A DNA stretch of 64,000 nucleotides, taken from the NCBI GenBank assembly GCA_030446715.1, contig JAUJMU010000002.1:401854-465853 (forward strand), given 5' to 3'. How positions within the stretch are numbered: the first letter of the stretch is position 1; each line of letters begins with the position of its first letter. Made by a program: the position numbers and the translations under genes. This DNA comes from Cytophagales bacterium (lineage in GTDB: Bacteria; Bacteroidota; Bacteroidia; Cytophagales; 172606-1). Below the pieces are notes generated by a model. That model made no database searches and was not told the DNA's origin. It saw only the letters and a program-made list of their open reading frames with translations. Of the stretch, positions 44,701-54,089 are shown piece by piece.

Positions 44701-45723
44701 ATGACTACCGAAACCGTCCGTATCTCCTTCCACCAGTTGCAGGAAACTTTGCAGCGTATCCTCCAGAAAAAAGGGTTTTCGCCCGAAAGAGCCGGTCTGA
44801 GTGCCCGGCTTTTTGCCGAAACGACCCGGGACGGTATTTATTCTCATGGTGTCAACCGGTTTCCCCGGTTTCTGGAGTACCTCGACAAGGCCTACGTAGA
44901 CCCATCGGCGGAGCCGCAACCGGTCAGTTCGATGGGGGCGCTGGAAAGATGGGATGGCCAACAGGGCCCCGGTAACCTGAATGCCTGGACCTGCATGGAA
45001 CGCACCATCGCGCTGGCCCGGCAACACGGCATGGGCGGAGTGGCCCTTCGCAACACCAACCACTGGATGCGGGGCGGCACCTACGGCTGGCAGGCCGCCG
45101 ATGCCGGCTGCATCGGCATCTGTTTTACCAACACAATTCCCAATTTACCGCCGTGGGGCGGTAAGGAGCCCCGATTGGGGAACAACCCACTGGTAATTGC
45201 CATTCCCCGGGACGGGGGGCACATAGTGTTAGATACAGCCATGTCGCTGTACTCATACGGAAAAATGGAGGTGGCGCGACAAGAGGGCAAACTATTGCCC
45301 TACGAAGGGGGGTTCGACAATGGCGGCAACCTCACCCGCGACCCATCGGAAATTCTGAAGACGGAAAGGCCCCTGCCTATTGGCTACTGGAAGGGTGCCG
45401 GCCTTTCGCTGGCCCTTGATCTGATGGCGGCGGTGTTGTCGGAGGGACTGGGCACGGCGGGCATCGGTGAACTGGGCACGGAATATCGCGTTTCGCAGGT
45501 GTTTATCTGCGTTGATGTGTCCTCTCCGGCGCATTTCGGGCTGCGGCAGTCGCTGGTGCAGTCGGCTTTGGATTTTATTCACAGCTCTGCTCCCGCCGGC
45601 GGGGACGAAAAGATTTTTTATCCCGGCGAAAAAACGCTCCGGACGCGGCAGGAAAACCAAACCCAAGGCGTACCGGTAGAGTTAAAGCTCTGGCAATCCC
45701 TTCAGCAACTGGTTACTGATTAA
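44701..45723 (+). CDS. Ldh2/YiaK-family NAD(P)-dependent 2-oxoacid reductase
   Basis: 340 residues, the usual length of the malate/L-lactate dehydrogenase (Ldh2) family, which has its own fold unrelated to the Rossmann dehydrogenases. Conserved segments: RDGIYSHGVNRFPRFLEYL (His at the active site), GPGNLNAWTCMERTIALARQHGMGGVALRNTNHWMRGGTYGWQAADAG, FTNTIPNLPPWGGKEPRLGNNPLVIAIPR and YWKGAGLSLALDLMAAVLSEG. The NTNHW and GGKEP...GNNP pattern points to the 2,3-diketo-L-gulonate reductase branch (YiaK/DlgD), so a sugar-acid substrate is possible. No catabolic genes accompany it. Confidence 0.9.
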   Translation: MTTETVRISFHQLQETLQRILQKKGFSPERAGLSARLFAETTRDGIYSHGVNRFPRFLEYLDKAYVDPSAEPQPVSSMGALERWDGQQGPGNLNAWTCMERTIALARQHGMGGVALRNTNHWMRGGTYGWQAADAGCIGICFTNTIPNLPPWGGKEPRLGNNPLVIAIPRDGGHIVLDTAMSLYSYGKMEVARQEGKLLPYEGGFDNGGNLTRDPSEILKTERPLPIGYWKGAGLSLALDLMAAVLSEGLGTAGIGELGTEYRVSQVFICVDVSSPAHFGLRQSLVQSALDFIHSSAPAGGDEKIFYPGEKTLRTRQENQTQGVPVELKLWQSLQQLVTD

Positions 45724-45821
45724 TTTTTCGGTGTTGGTTATTCGTTGTTCGATGTTTGATATTCGATACCAAAAAGGCATTCAGGGAAAAAGTAATTCGT
45801 AATTCGTAATCAATCAAAAGC

Positions 45822-46868
45822 ATGGACTACCAGAAAGGCCGGGGTGCTCAGTTGAATACTGCCAACCCGTTCAGCCAGACGCAGCTTACTACGGAGCATG
45901 TGGAAGGAATTGACGAGGAGATTCCGTCGGCTCCTCAGACGGAGGTATTTCTGGAGACGCCGAAGAAAATACTGAGCAAGGTAGACAGCCCCGACATTCC
46001 GGTTTCCTTTTCCATCAATCCCTATCAGGGCTGTGAACACGGCTGCGTGTACTGCTACGCCCGCAACTCGCACGAATACTGGGGCTTCAGCGCCGGGCTT
46101 GACTTTGAGCAGAAGATCATGATCAAACCGGATGCTCCTAAACTGCTCGAAAAGGAGTTTTTGAAGAAAAGCTGGCAACCCGTTCCCATAGCACTATCAG
46201 GCAATACCGATTGCTACCAGCCGCAGGAACGGAAACTGCGCATCACCCGCAACCTGCTGAAGGTTTTCGTAAAGTACGCCAATCCAGTCAGCATCATTAC
46301 CAAAAACAGCCTTGTCACCCGCGACCTTGACCTGCTGCAGGACCTTGCCAGTCAGCGGCTGGTACATGTATATATTTCCATCACTACCCTTGACGAATCC
46401 CTGCGCCTCCGGCTTGAACCGCGTACGGCTGCCATCGGTAGCCGTCTCCGGACGGTGCGTACCCTTGCTGATGCGGGGATACCAGTCGGGGTGATGATCG
46501 CCCCGGTCATTCCCGGACTCAATGATTCGCACCTGCCGGCTATTCTGCAGGCAGCTGCCGAAAACGGGGCTACTTCGGCGGGCTATTCGCTGGTCAGGCT
46601 GAATGGATCGGTGGGCGAACTCTTCGAAGACTGGCTGCGGAAAAACTTTCCCGACCGGTTTCATAAAGTCATGAACGGAATAAAGGCCCTGCACGGCGGC
46701 CGGGTAAACGACAGCCGCTTCGGTATACGCATGAGCGGTGAAGGCAATACGGCAAAGATCATCTCCCAACTCTTTAAAGTTGCTTACCAGAAGCATTTTG
46801 CCGGCCGCGCCATGCCTGCTTACGACCTTACGCGGTTCCGCCGCGGAGGAAACCTGAGTCTTTTCTGA
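45822..46868 (+). CDS. Radical SAM protein, PA0069/SPL-like family
   Basis: 348 residues. The radical SAM cluster motif is CEHGCVYC (Cys71, 75, 78; CxxxCxxC), preceded by SINPYQG and followed by YARNSHEYWGFSAGLDFEQKIMIK, the signature of the family related to spore photoproduct lyase that is found also outside spore formers. SAM-binding and barrel elements follow (ALSGNTDCYQPQERKLRITRNLL, ITKNSLVTRDLDLL, VGVMIAPVIPGLND). The reaction is not known. The flanking gap 45724-45821 contains AT-rich repeated phrases. It converges on the cupin gene. Confidence 0.9.
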   Translation: MDYQKGRGAQLNTANPFSQTQLTTEHVEGIDEEIPSAPQTEVFLETPKKILSKVDSPDIPVSFSINPYQGCEHGCVYCYARNSHEYWGFSAGLDFEQKIMIKPDAPKLLEKEFLKKSWQPVPIALSGNTDCYQPQERKLRITRNLLKVFVKYANPVSIITKNSLVTRDLDLLQDLASQRLVHVYISITTLDESLRLRLEPRTAAIGSRLRTVRTLADAGIPVGVMIAPVIPGLNDSHLPAILQAAAENGATSAGYSLVRLNGSVGELFEDWLRKNFPDRFHKVMNGIKALHGGRVNDSRFGIRMSGEGNTAKIISQLFKVAYQKHFAGRAMPAYDLTRFRRGGNLSLF

Positions 46869-46881
46869 GGGCTGCCCCGGA

Positions 46882-47244
46882 CTATTGATCGCGGTGTACG
46901 GTTTCCGGCGAAAACGCGGGCAGGCACACGGCCATGTAATCGGCACCAGCGGCTTCCGGACTGCTGTAACGAATCCACTCTCCCGGATGGGCAACCACCG
47001 CTTGTCCGGCCCTTACTTCCATGGAGCCACCTTCGTATTCTACAAGCAACATTCCATTCAATACTACTGTGATTTCCTCAAACTCAGGCCGCTGTCCCGG
47101 TTCCTGCCAGCCTGCCGGCGAAATCATGTGAGCTACACTTACATGACGGTGTCCGGTGTTTACGCGGCCGGCGTATTCTTCTATGATTTTGGGCTTGTTG
47201 CCGGCAGCTTTTACAAGGGTAGGTTGAGGGATCAGCGTGGGCAT
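46882..47244 (-). CDS. Small cupin-domain protein
   Basis: 120 residues, one cupin barrel. Motif 1 is partly kept as GQRPEFEEITVVLNGMLLVEYEGG (E-rich, the usual His replaced), and motif 2 as GQAVVAHPGEWIRYSS. The HRHVSVAHMISPAGW segment may give metal ligands. Function unknown; similar small cupins include sensor and ethanolamine-ammonia-lyase-like proteins. It is divergent from the dehydrogenase gene at 47424. Confidence 0.8.
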   Translation of the reverse strand: MPTLIPQPTLVKAAGNKPKIIEEYAGRVNTGHRHVSVAHMISPAGWQEPGQRPEFEEITVVLNGMLLVEYEGGSMEVRAGQAVVAHPGEWIRYSSPEAAGADYMAVCLPAFSPETVHRDQ

Positions 47245-47423
47245 ATACGATGCAGATGGTTAACCGGCTCAAGATAAAGGATCCGTCACCAAGCCCAAAT
47301 TCCATGCTTGCCTTTCTTTCCTCAATTAATCTTACACCTCACGCTATTTCGGGATTCTGTCCTGAAATAAAATGGGGCACAAAATGGGGAAAGGTTAATT
47401 TTGCCCCGCTTCAACCTATTTTT

Positions 47424-48653
47424 ATGAAAGAATTACTGAAAAAATTTGAAAACAAGCGGGCTGAAATCGTTTTTGAGTGGAAAGATGCCGAAACGGAGGC
47501 TGAGGGCTGGGTTGTAATCAATTCCCTGCGTAACGGGGCGGCTGGTGGTGGAACCCGCATGCGCAAGGGACTCGACCGGAGGGAGGTAGAGTCGCTGGCC
47601 AAAACCATGGAAGTGAAGTTTACCGTGTCGGGCCCTCCCATCGGCGGCGCAAAATCAGGCATTAACTTTGATCCTGCCGATCCCCGCAAACACGGCGTGC
47701 TGGAACGCTGGTTTAAGGCAGTGTACCCGCTGCTGAAAAGTTACTACGGTACGGGCGGCGACCTCAACGTAGACGAAATCCACGAGGTAATTCCGATTAC
47801 GGAGGAATACGGGCTGTGGCACCCGCAGGAGGGCATCGTGAACGGACACTTTAAGGCCTCCAAGCCCCAGAAAATTCATAAGATTGGTCACCTGCGGCAG
47901 GGGGTTTCCAAAGTAATAGAAGATTATAATTATACGCCCACTACAGGCGGCAAACGGTACACGGTCTCCGACCTGATTACCGGTTTTGGGGTGGCCGAGG
48001 CAGTACGTCATTATTATAGCCTGTGGGGCGGCGACATCACGCAGAAGCGGGCCGTCATTCAGGGCTGGGGCAACGTGGGGGCGGCGGCAGCGCTTTATCT
48101 GGCCAAGTACGGCGTAAAAATAGCCGGCATTATTGACCGCAACGGTGGCATTATTTCCGAAAAAGGACTGGAGCTGGAAGAGACCAAAAAGCTTTTCTTC
48201 GATAAAACGTCCAATCAGCTGGTGGCACCGGACCTGCTTTCCTTTGCCGAAGTGAATGAGCGGATCTGGTCAGTACCCGCCGAAATATTCGTGCCGGCGG
48301 CGGCCTCCCGGCTGGTCAGGGCCGATCAGGTCGGGGCTATGATCGGCAGCGGGCTGGAGGTGATCTCCTGCGGAGCCAATGTGCCCTTTGCCGATGCGGA
48401 AATCTTCTTCGGCCCTACCACCGGACTGGCTGACGCACAGGTATCACTGCTACCAGATTTTGTGGCCAACTGCGGCATGGCCCGGGTATTTGCCTACCTG
48501 ATGCAGCCAGACGCTGAGATTACGGATGAAGCAATCTTCAACGATATATCCCGTACTATCGGGACTGCCCTCCAGCGGGGTTTTGCGGCTCACCCCGGCA
48601 AACAGAAAATCGGTCAGGCATTGTTCCGGATTGCCCTGGAGCAGCTGGTGTAG
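47424..48653 (+). CDS. Glu/Leu/Phe/Val dehydrogenase
   Basis: 409 residues from the ATG at 47424 (MKELLKKFENKRAEIVFEW). The frame is open upstream to 47250, but a promoter-like TAATTTTG (47396-47403) lies just before 47424, so the later start is chosen. Conserved parts: GGGTRMRKGL, KFTVSGPPIGGAKSGINFDP (catalytic Lys in GGAKSG), YYGTGGDLNVDEIHEV, and the NAD-binding VIQGWGNVGAAAALYLAKYG. The enzyme deaminates an amino acid to a 2-oxoacid; which amino acid cannot be said, though the length is closer to glutamate dehydrogenase. Confidence 0.9.
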   Translation: MKELLKKFENKRAEIVFEWKDAETEAEGWVVINSLRNGAAGGGTRMRKGLDRREVESLAKTMEVKFTVSGPPIGGAKSGINFDPADPRKHGVLERWFKAVYPLLKSYYGTGGDLNVDEIHEVIPITEEYGLWHPQEGIVNGHFKASKPQKIHKIGHLRQGVSKVIEDYNYTPTTGGKRYTVSDLITGFGVAEAVRHYYSLWGGDITQKRAVIQGWGNVGAAAALYLAKYGVKIAGIIDRNGGIISEKGLELEETKKLFFDKTSNQLVAPDLLSFAEVNERIWSVPAEIFVPAAASRLVRADQVGAMIGSGLEVISCGANVPFADAEIFFGPTTGLADAQVSLLPDFVANCGMARVFAYLMQPDAEITDEAIFNDISRTIGTALQRGFAAHPGKQKIGQALFRIALEQLV

Positions 48654-48705
48654 TGTTTCAATAGAACAGGCAACATTTTATATAAGCATTTCTTTAGTTC
48701 CTTCT

Positions 48706-49839
48706 ATGGATTTCGGGCAATTTCTCAATCAGCGCATTCTGGGTAACCGGGTAGAAAACATCCTGTGGTGCGTCGGCATCCTGCTGTTTGGTTTTCTGCT
48801 CAAACGAATCGCCTCGCTTTTAATCAGCCGTCTGCTTTTCCGGCTGGTGAAAAAAGAATCGGAAAATCTGCCGGTCAATGATTTTATGATCCTCCTGCGC
48901 CGGCCCGTGGAGATGCTGATTACACTTATCTTCTTGTACACGGCGTTTTCTTTTCTGCGTTTTCCACCCGGATGGAACATGGCGCCCAGAGGCCAGTTTG
49001 GCCTGCGGATGGTGATGCTGCGGCTTTACCAGGTGATGATGATATTTACCATTACCTGGATTGTGATGCGTTTCGTGGATTTCTTTGCCATGGTATTTAC
49101 CCGGCGTGCTGAACTCAATGAATCGGCCCTTGCCATTCAGCTGATCCCTTTTACCCGGGAGGTAGCCAAGGTGTTCATTGTACTTTGCTCCACTTTTATT
49201 GTACTGGGCGTAATTTTCAACCTTGATGTAGGCTCCATTGTGGCCGGTCTGGGCATCGGTGGTCTGGCGGTGGCGCTGGCCGGCAAGGAGAGTCTGGAGA
49301 ACCTGTTTGCCTCCTTCACGATTTTCCTCGACCGGCCCTTTACGGTGGGAGAAATCGTGCAGGTGGGAGGTTTATCGGGTAAGGTAGAAAAAGTGGGCTT
49401 CCGGAGTACGCGCATCCGCACCCTCGACAAAAGCACCCTCACCATCCCCAACAAGATGCTCATTGACCAGCCACTCGACAACCTGACGCAGCGGCGCTTC
49501 CGGCGGGCCAATATGCAGATTTGCCTCACCTACGAAACGCCCATTCCGGTGATGCAGACCATATCTGAAGAAGTGCGGCTGGCAATTTCCGGGAAGGAAC
49601 TCACCAAAAGCGAACCGGCGGTGGTGCATTTTACTGACTTCGGGGAAAGTTCGCTGAACATTACCGTTATCTACTTTGTTGAAACGGCTGACTGGATGGA
49701 GTTTACCAAAGTGCGGGAAGAAATCAATTACCGGATCATTGAGATTGTCAATCAGAATGGCGCACGATTTGCGTTCCCGACCCGTACCGTGCATGTGGAG
49801 GAAATAGAAAGAACGTTTCTGGTATGTGATAAAGAATAA
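48706..49839 (+). CDS. MscS-family mechanosensitive channel
   Basis: 377 residues from the ATG at 48706 (MDFGQFLNQRIL); the frame is open upstream into the dehydrogenase gene but that part is not typical. Three or four membrane helices (about 17-37, 65-87, 103-128, 143-165) lead to the pore helix VGSIVAGLGIGGLAVALAGKESLENL and the beta domain FTIFLDRPFTVGEIVQVGGLSGKVEKVGFRSTRIRTLDKSTLTIPN, which are diagnostic for MscS. It releases solutes under osmotic downshock. It follows the dehydrogenase by 52 bp. Confidence 0.93.
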   Translation: MDFGQFLNQRILGNRVENILWCVGILLFGFLLKRIASLLISRLLFRLVKKESENLPVNDFMILLRRPVEMLITLIFLYTAFSFLRFPPGWNMAPRGQFGLRMVMLRLYQVMMIFTITWIVMRFVDFFAMVFTRRAELNESALAIQLIPFTREVAKVFIVLCSTFIVLGVIFNLDVGSIVAGLGIGGLAVALAGKESLENLFASFTIFLDRPFTVGEIVQVGGLSGKVEKVGFRSTRIRTLDKSTLTIPNKMLIDQPLDNLTQRRFRRANMQICLTYETPIPVMQTISEEVRLAISGKELTKSEPAVVHFTDFGESSLNITVIYFVETADWMEFTKVREEINYRIIEIVNQNGARFAFPTRTVHVEEIERTFLVCDKE

Positions 49840-50331
49840 TCGGGTCCGCTGTTTCGTTTTCTGAGTGATTGGTTGTAAGTGCCGGCAATGCATTTTGATT
49901 TTGCCTGCCGTAACTGGTCCCGGATACCGGTTTTGAGTGGGTAGAGTCAGAAAAACACTAAAAAAGTTTAGTTGCCGGCTTTTAGATTGCGGGTGAGTAT
50001 ATGGATTTTTACTGAAAAAATAATATATTTGTCCTGTCAGTTCAGGCCTATCCGCTTTTTAACCTTCTGATAAGCCTTTTTCCTGTCCTGTAGCCATCAG
50101 CCACTAGTTTTGGGCCCTTACAGCGCACAGAAAAATCTCAGTTTATTTGAATCATTTGAGAAGTATTACCGTAAAATCAAAGTATTACGGACATCAGGCA
50201 TATTTGCATCTTTTGCTTCGCCCGGTCCTGAGCTTTCCTTTCGGCATCGATCCAGTCTGTCACCCATTCCATGCACCAAGCGATTTTTATTTGTATCCAA
50301 ACGGCCATCCGTACCTTTTGAAATTTAATCT
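49840..50331 (+). promoter_or_regulatory. Leader region of rho with a possible promoter near 50024
   Basis: No gene is visible. TATATTTG (50024-50031) fits TAnnTTTG, though no TTG lies at the right distance; if used, the rho mRNA would have a leader of nearly 300 nt. A second, imperfect match (TTTG at 50290-50293, TACCTTTTG at 50312-50320) lies too close to the ATG. Long leaders of rho are known sites of autoregulation in other bacteria. Confidence 0.35.
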
Positions 50332-52164
50332 ATGTATAACATTGAGGAATTGAACCTGAAACTCCTTTCCGAGTTGCGCGAAATCGCGGAGCAAATTGGA
50401 GTAAAGAACCACAAAAAACTTGCAAAGAAAGAGCTCATCTATAAAATTCTTGATCAGCAGGCAATCATGCCAGAAGTAGAAGTGGTTCCGGAAGCACCAC
50501 CCGTGCAGGCCCATGCGCCTGCTCCTGCCCCCAAAGCCATCCCCGAAGACCGCAGACAGCGCCACCGCGTGAAAAGAGAAAATGTGGAACCCGTCCTGCC
50601 CGCTGAGCCTGCCGGAAACGATAACAATGGACACAATGGCACCAACGGCCACGTACTCACCGATGACCTTCCCCCGATTGTGCAGTTGCCGGTTGATGCT
50701 CCCCTTCCCGTTTTTGAGCAACCCGTGCCGGAAACTCCGGTAAACCGGCGTGAGCCTGCCCCCAAAGAAGGCCGTGAGCATAATGCCAATGTACGGGAGC
50801 CCAATGGCCGCGAAAACCGCGAACCACGGGAAAATCGTGAGCCCAGAGAAAACCGCGAACCGCGTGACAGTCAGCCCCGGGATGTGCAGGCCCGGGATTC
50901 ACAACCCCGCGAACCGCGTGATGCGCAGCCCAGAGACGGACAACCCCGTGATGCCCAGCCGCGTGACGGACAACCGCGTGATGGTCAGAATAACCAGAAC
51001 CGTCCGCAGAATCGCAAACCCGAAAAGGAAAAATACAGCGTCAAGGAATTTGACGGCCTGATCGAAAATGAAGGCGTACTTGAAATCATGCAGGACGGTT
51101 ACGGTTTTCTGCGTTCAGCTGATTACAACTACCTGGCCAGTCCTGACGATATTTACGTTTCACCTTCCCAAATCAAATTATTTGGCCTGAAAACCGGTGA
51201 CACGGTGAAAGGTGCCATCCGGCCGCCGAAGGAAGGTGAAAAATACTTTGCCCTGCTGCGCGTTGAGACTGTCAACGGCAAAACCACCGAGGAAATCCGT
51301 GACCGGATTCCGTTTGAATACCTGACGCCCCTTTTCCCGGAAGAACGGCTGAACCTCAGTACCCGTGGCGATATGTTCTCCACCCGTATTCTGGACCTGT
51401 TTGCCCCGATTGGAAAAGGACAGCGGGGAATGATCGTGGCTCAGCCAAAAACCGGTAAAACGGTCCTGCTGCAGCAGATAGCCAACGCCATTGCCGAAAA
51501 CCATCCCGAAGTATACCTGATCATTCTGCTCATCGACGAACGTCCGGAAGAAGTAACCGATATGGCCCGCAACGTAAGGGCGGAAGTGGTTTCGTCTACC
51601 TTTGATGAACAGGCCGAACGGCACGTGAAGGTATCCAGCATTGTGCTGGAAAAAGCCAAGCGCATGGTGGAATGCGGGCACGATGTGGTGATTCTGCTCG
51701 ACTCCATTACGCGTCTGGCCCGGGCCTACAACACAGTAGTACCTTCCTCCGGTAAGATTCTTTCCGGCGGTGTGGACGCCAACGCGCTGCACAAGCCCAA
51801 GCGTTTCTTCGGTGCAGCCCGTAACGTGGAAAACGGCGGCTCGCTGACCATCATTGCCACGGCCCTGATTGAAACCGGTTCCAAGATGGACGAGGTTATC
51901 TTTGAGGAATTCAAGGGTACCGGCAACATGGAACTCCAGTTGGATCGTAAGCTGGCCAACAAGCGGGTTTACCCGGCGATTGACGTACCGGCATCCGGCA
52001 CCCGCCGCGAGGATCTGCTCATGAGCCACGAAGAACTCGGCCGCGTGTGGATTCTCCGCAAGCACATGTCTGACATGACTTCCGTGGAAGCCATGGAATT
52101 CCTCCTTGACCGCATGAAGGGAACCCGCAATAACGATGAGTTTCTGGTTTCGATGAACCGTTAA
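50332..52164 (+). CDS. rho: Transcription termination factor Rho
   Basis: 610 residues, far longer than the roughly 420 of E. coli Rho. An N-terminal helical domain (about 1-45, [32 protein letters not shown]) is followed by a disordered insertion (about 47-235) with tandem ENREPR, then DxQPRD units, then the RNA-binding OSB fold ([21 protein letters not shown]), Walker A ([11 protein letters not shown], near 371-379), Q-loop and Walker B regions ([15 protein letters not shown]) and C-terminal [10 protein letters not shown]. Long Asn/Arg-rich insertions are a feature of Bacteroidota Rho. A second, truncated 3' end of a rho gene lies at 56342-56515. Confidence 0.97.
   Translation: MYNIEELNLKLLSELREIAEQIGVKNHKKLAKKELIYKILDQQAIMPEVEVVPEAPPVQAHAPAPAPKAIPEDRRQRHRVKRENVEPVLPAEPAGNDNNGHNGTNGHVLTDDLPPIVQLPVDAPLPVFEQPVPETPVNRREPAPKEGREHNANVREPNGRENREPRENREPRENREPRDSQPRDVQARDSQPREPRDAQPRDGQPRDAQPRDGQPRDGQNNQNRPQNRKPEKEKYSVKEFDGLIENEGVLEIMQDGYGFLRSADYNYLASPDDIYVSPSQIKLFGLKTGDTVKGAIRPPKEGEKYFALLRVETVNGKTTEEIRDRIPFEYLTPLFPEERLNLSTRGDMFSTRILDLFAPIGKGQRGMIVAQPKTGKTVLLQQIANAIAENHPEVYLIILLIDERPEEVTDMARNVRAEVVSSTFDEQAERHVKVSSIVLEKAKRMVECGHDVVILLDSITRLARAYNTVVPSSGKILSGGVDANALHKPKRFFGAARNVENGGSLTIIATALIETGSKMDEVIFEEFKGTGNMELQLDRKLANKRVYPAIDVPASGTRREDLLMSHEELGRVWILRKHMSDMTSVEAMEFLLDRMKGTRNNDEFLVSMNR
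50806..50997 (+). repeat. In-frame tandem repeats in the Rho insertion
   Basis: The DNA repeats units that encode ENREPR (about three copies) and then D(S/A/G)QPRD (about seven copies), all multiples of three, so changes in copy number keep the frame. The product is a charged, disordered segment of residues of about 160-220. Confidence 0.75.
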
Positions 52165-52176
52165 ATTTTATCAATT

Positions 52177-52226
52177 GCACCAGATGCAAAAGCCCCGGCA
52201 ACCGTCGGGGCTTTTGCATCTGGTGC
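52177..52226 (+). terminator. Very long terminator hairpin after rho
   Basis: The arms 52177-52197 and 52206-52226 pair perfectly over 21 bp around an 8-nt loop, starting 12 bp after the rho stop. There is a TTTT inside the right arm but no U-tract after it, so it may also act as an mRNA end-protecting hairpin. Confidence 0.65.
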
Positions 52227-52310
52227 ATTCCGGGATCAGAGACAAACAGCGTTACGCCTCTACTCGGTGCTTCCTTCTGCGGGCAACACGATGGTTAGCA
52301 GAAGTACTCT

Positions 52311-53003
52311 TTATTCCTCTGAAAGCTTTTTTATTACTTCATTCAATGTTCTTTCCTCCGTCAAGGGGCTATAGCCAAACTTTAATGCAGTTAAATTCCA
52401 CATTTCCCTTGCAATACCCGTCCCGTACACGTCTCCTGTTTTCGTAATCCGCAACTGTTCAGCAACTTTGTCACTTAACTCGTTCTGCATGTATTCCCGC
52501 ATCTGCACGAACTCCTCCTTTGTAAGGCCGTGAATACTTTTCAGCTTTTTCATTTCGCTCAAACGCTTCTCTGAGTGATACGAGAAGCTGAATTTGGCGT
52601 AGAAATTCATCTCTTCGTACCTGATGGCATCCACAGCAGGGAAAAAAACGGCTTCTTCCACCAACTGAAAGCCGTTCCGGTCCAGTTCTTTAATGGCTAG
52701 TACTTTGTACTTATCCCCTTTCCACGGAAAAGACGGGGAGGGCAACTGCTCCACCAGCAAAATGTGCAAGTCTCCCTGATTGATGTACCGTTGCACCAGG
52801 AAGTGCCGTTTAAATGCCTCGTAGCACTGCAAATTATAGCGGCAACCGGAAAATACTACGGTATCCCGGGAGACAGTCAGTTTCTGAGGACCGTCCGGGG
52901 TGATGGCATAAAATGCACCGGGCAATTTAAAACCACTGTCGCGGGAATATTCCGGTAGAAAGGAGCCAAGAATACCAAGGCTGATTAGGATTTTCAGCAG
53001 CAT
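52311..53003 (-). CDS. Unknown protein with N-terminal hydrophobic segment
   Basis: 230 residues from the ATG at 53003 (MLLKILISLGILGSFLPEYS), which gives a signal-like start; an ATG at 53042 adds 13 residues. The body is soluble-looking, with a helical C-terminal half (SEKRLSEMKKLKSIHGLTKEEFVQMREYMQNELSDKVAEQL). I do not recognise the family. It is the last gene of the AT-richer minus-strand group 55837-52311 and follows the small membrane protein at 53064 by 60 bp or 21 bp, depending on the start. Confidence 0.65.
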   Translation of the reverse strand: MLLKILISLGILGSFLPEYSRDSGFKLPGAFYAITPDGPQKLTVSRDTVVFSGCRYNLQCYEAFKRHFLVQRYINQGDLHILLVEQLPSPSFPWKGDKYKVLAIKELDRNGFQLVEEAVFFPAVDAIRYEEMNFYAKFSFSYHSEKRLSEMKKLKSIHGLTKEEFVQMREYMQNELSDKVAEQLRITKTGDVYGTGIAREMWNLTALKFGYSPLTEERTLNEVIKKLSEE

Positions 53004-53063
53004 ACCAGTTAGATTCTCGGGTCGTGATAAAATTTTTGGCAATTATTTTGGTTCCGAAGTTCG

Positions 53064-53507
53064 TTAAGGCTTGGCTTTTTCCTTAGCTATCCAATAGCGG
53101 TAGAGTATTCCATACACTGCTCCGACAATCCCAAAGCTAAGTACTTCGTACCAGGCCACACCGAGAGCAGGCCCCTTTACCAACAGTAAAATAGGCAAAG
53201 CATATACTGCTCCAATTAATGCACACAGTACTATGTAAAAAACGTTTCTATTGCTCTCTTTTAAATGCGGTGCCCCAAAAACCGGATTAAGTGCAATCAA
53301 GTTGAACAAAAGTATCGGTGGTATGTAAAACAGCCAATATCCATATATCAGAATGATTAGTAGCGCGTTTAGGGCAGTTTTGCAATACGTTACGAAAACG
53401 GATTGGTGAGAAACTCTTAAATTATCTGAATAAATACCAATTAACAATGCACTGAGTAGAACGCATATGAACAGGGATGCCACGGTTCTAAAAAACAACT
53501 TCCTCAT
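53064..53507 (-). CDS. Four-helix small membrane protein, paralogue of 53594-54055
   Basis: 147 residues with four hydrophobic segments (about 6-26, 44-75, 88-110, 116-136). It matches the neighbouring gene along its whole length: FFRTVASLFICVLLSALLIGIYSD versus SSFRTVASFFISILIGAVLIGVYSD, LLIILIYGYWLF versus LLIILFYGYWLF, NVFYIVL versus DVFYIGL, and a common end VGAxYxxLYRYWIAxEKxx. The pair arose by tandem duplication and then diverged. Function unknown. Base composition is lower in G+C than the flanking housekeeping genes. Confidence 0.75.
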   Translation of the reverse strand: MRKLFFRTVASLFICVLLSALLIGIYSDNLRVSHQSVFVTYCKTALNALLIILIYGYWLFYIPPILLFNLIALNPVFGAPHLKESNRNVFYIVLCALIGAVYALPILLLVKGPALGVAWYEVLSFGIVGAVYGILYRYWIAKEKAKP

Positions 53508-53593
53508 AGATCAACCAACTTCTATTACCAATCATTTGCATTACGGGCAGGGAACTGCTGAGCGGGTTCTTTTCCGGCAAATGGTCAGGCTCT

Positions 53594-54055
53594 CTATCTG
53601 TCCGAAGCTCCGTCAAGTCTTGGCTTTTCCCCCGCGATCCAATAGCGGTAAAGCGTTTCGTATGCCGCTCCTACCAGGCTACAGGCAAGCACTTCGTCCC
53701 AGGCAATTCTTCTAGGGACGCCTCTCGTCATAAACAGAACAGGTATACTGTACACTGTTCCGATAACCAGCCCCAACCCAATGTAAAAAACGTCTCTAAT
53801 GCGTCCTTTCACGTGAGGCGCCAGGGTACTAAGGCCAGGCGCTATCACGTGAAATAAAAACACTGCTGGTATGGCGAATAGCCAGTACCCGTAAAATAAA
53901 ATGATTAGTAGCGCAAGCAGGATAGCGTTGAGATATATTACGAGACCGGATCGGTGAGGAACCTTGAAGTAGTCCGAATAAACCCCTATCAGCACGGCAC
54001 CGATGAGGATGCTTATGAAAAAAGATGCTACAGTTCTGAAAGAAGAGTTCCCCAT
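53594..54055 (-). CDS. Four-helix small membrane protein, paralogue of 53064-53507
   Basis: 153 residues, same four-helix layout as its neighbour 86 bp downstream, and the same C-terminal LYRYWIAGEKPRL. It starts 34 bp after the end of the large lipoprotein gene at 54090, so the two are probably cotranscribed. Such an order (large secreted protein, then small membrane proteins in tandem copies) is seen in effector/immunity loci, but no sequence motif here proves it. Confidence 0.75.
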   Translation of the reverse strand: MGNSSFRTVASFFISILIGAVLIGVYSDYFKVPHRSGLVIYLNAILLALLIILFYGYWLFAIPAVFLFHVIAPGLSTLAPHVKGRIRDVFYIGLGLVIGTVYSIPVLFMTRGVPRRIAWDEVLACSLVGAAYETLYRYWIAGEKPRLDGASDR

Positions 54056-54089
54056 ATATAAACCAAGTGCATATTATTACTCTTTCATG

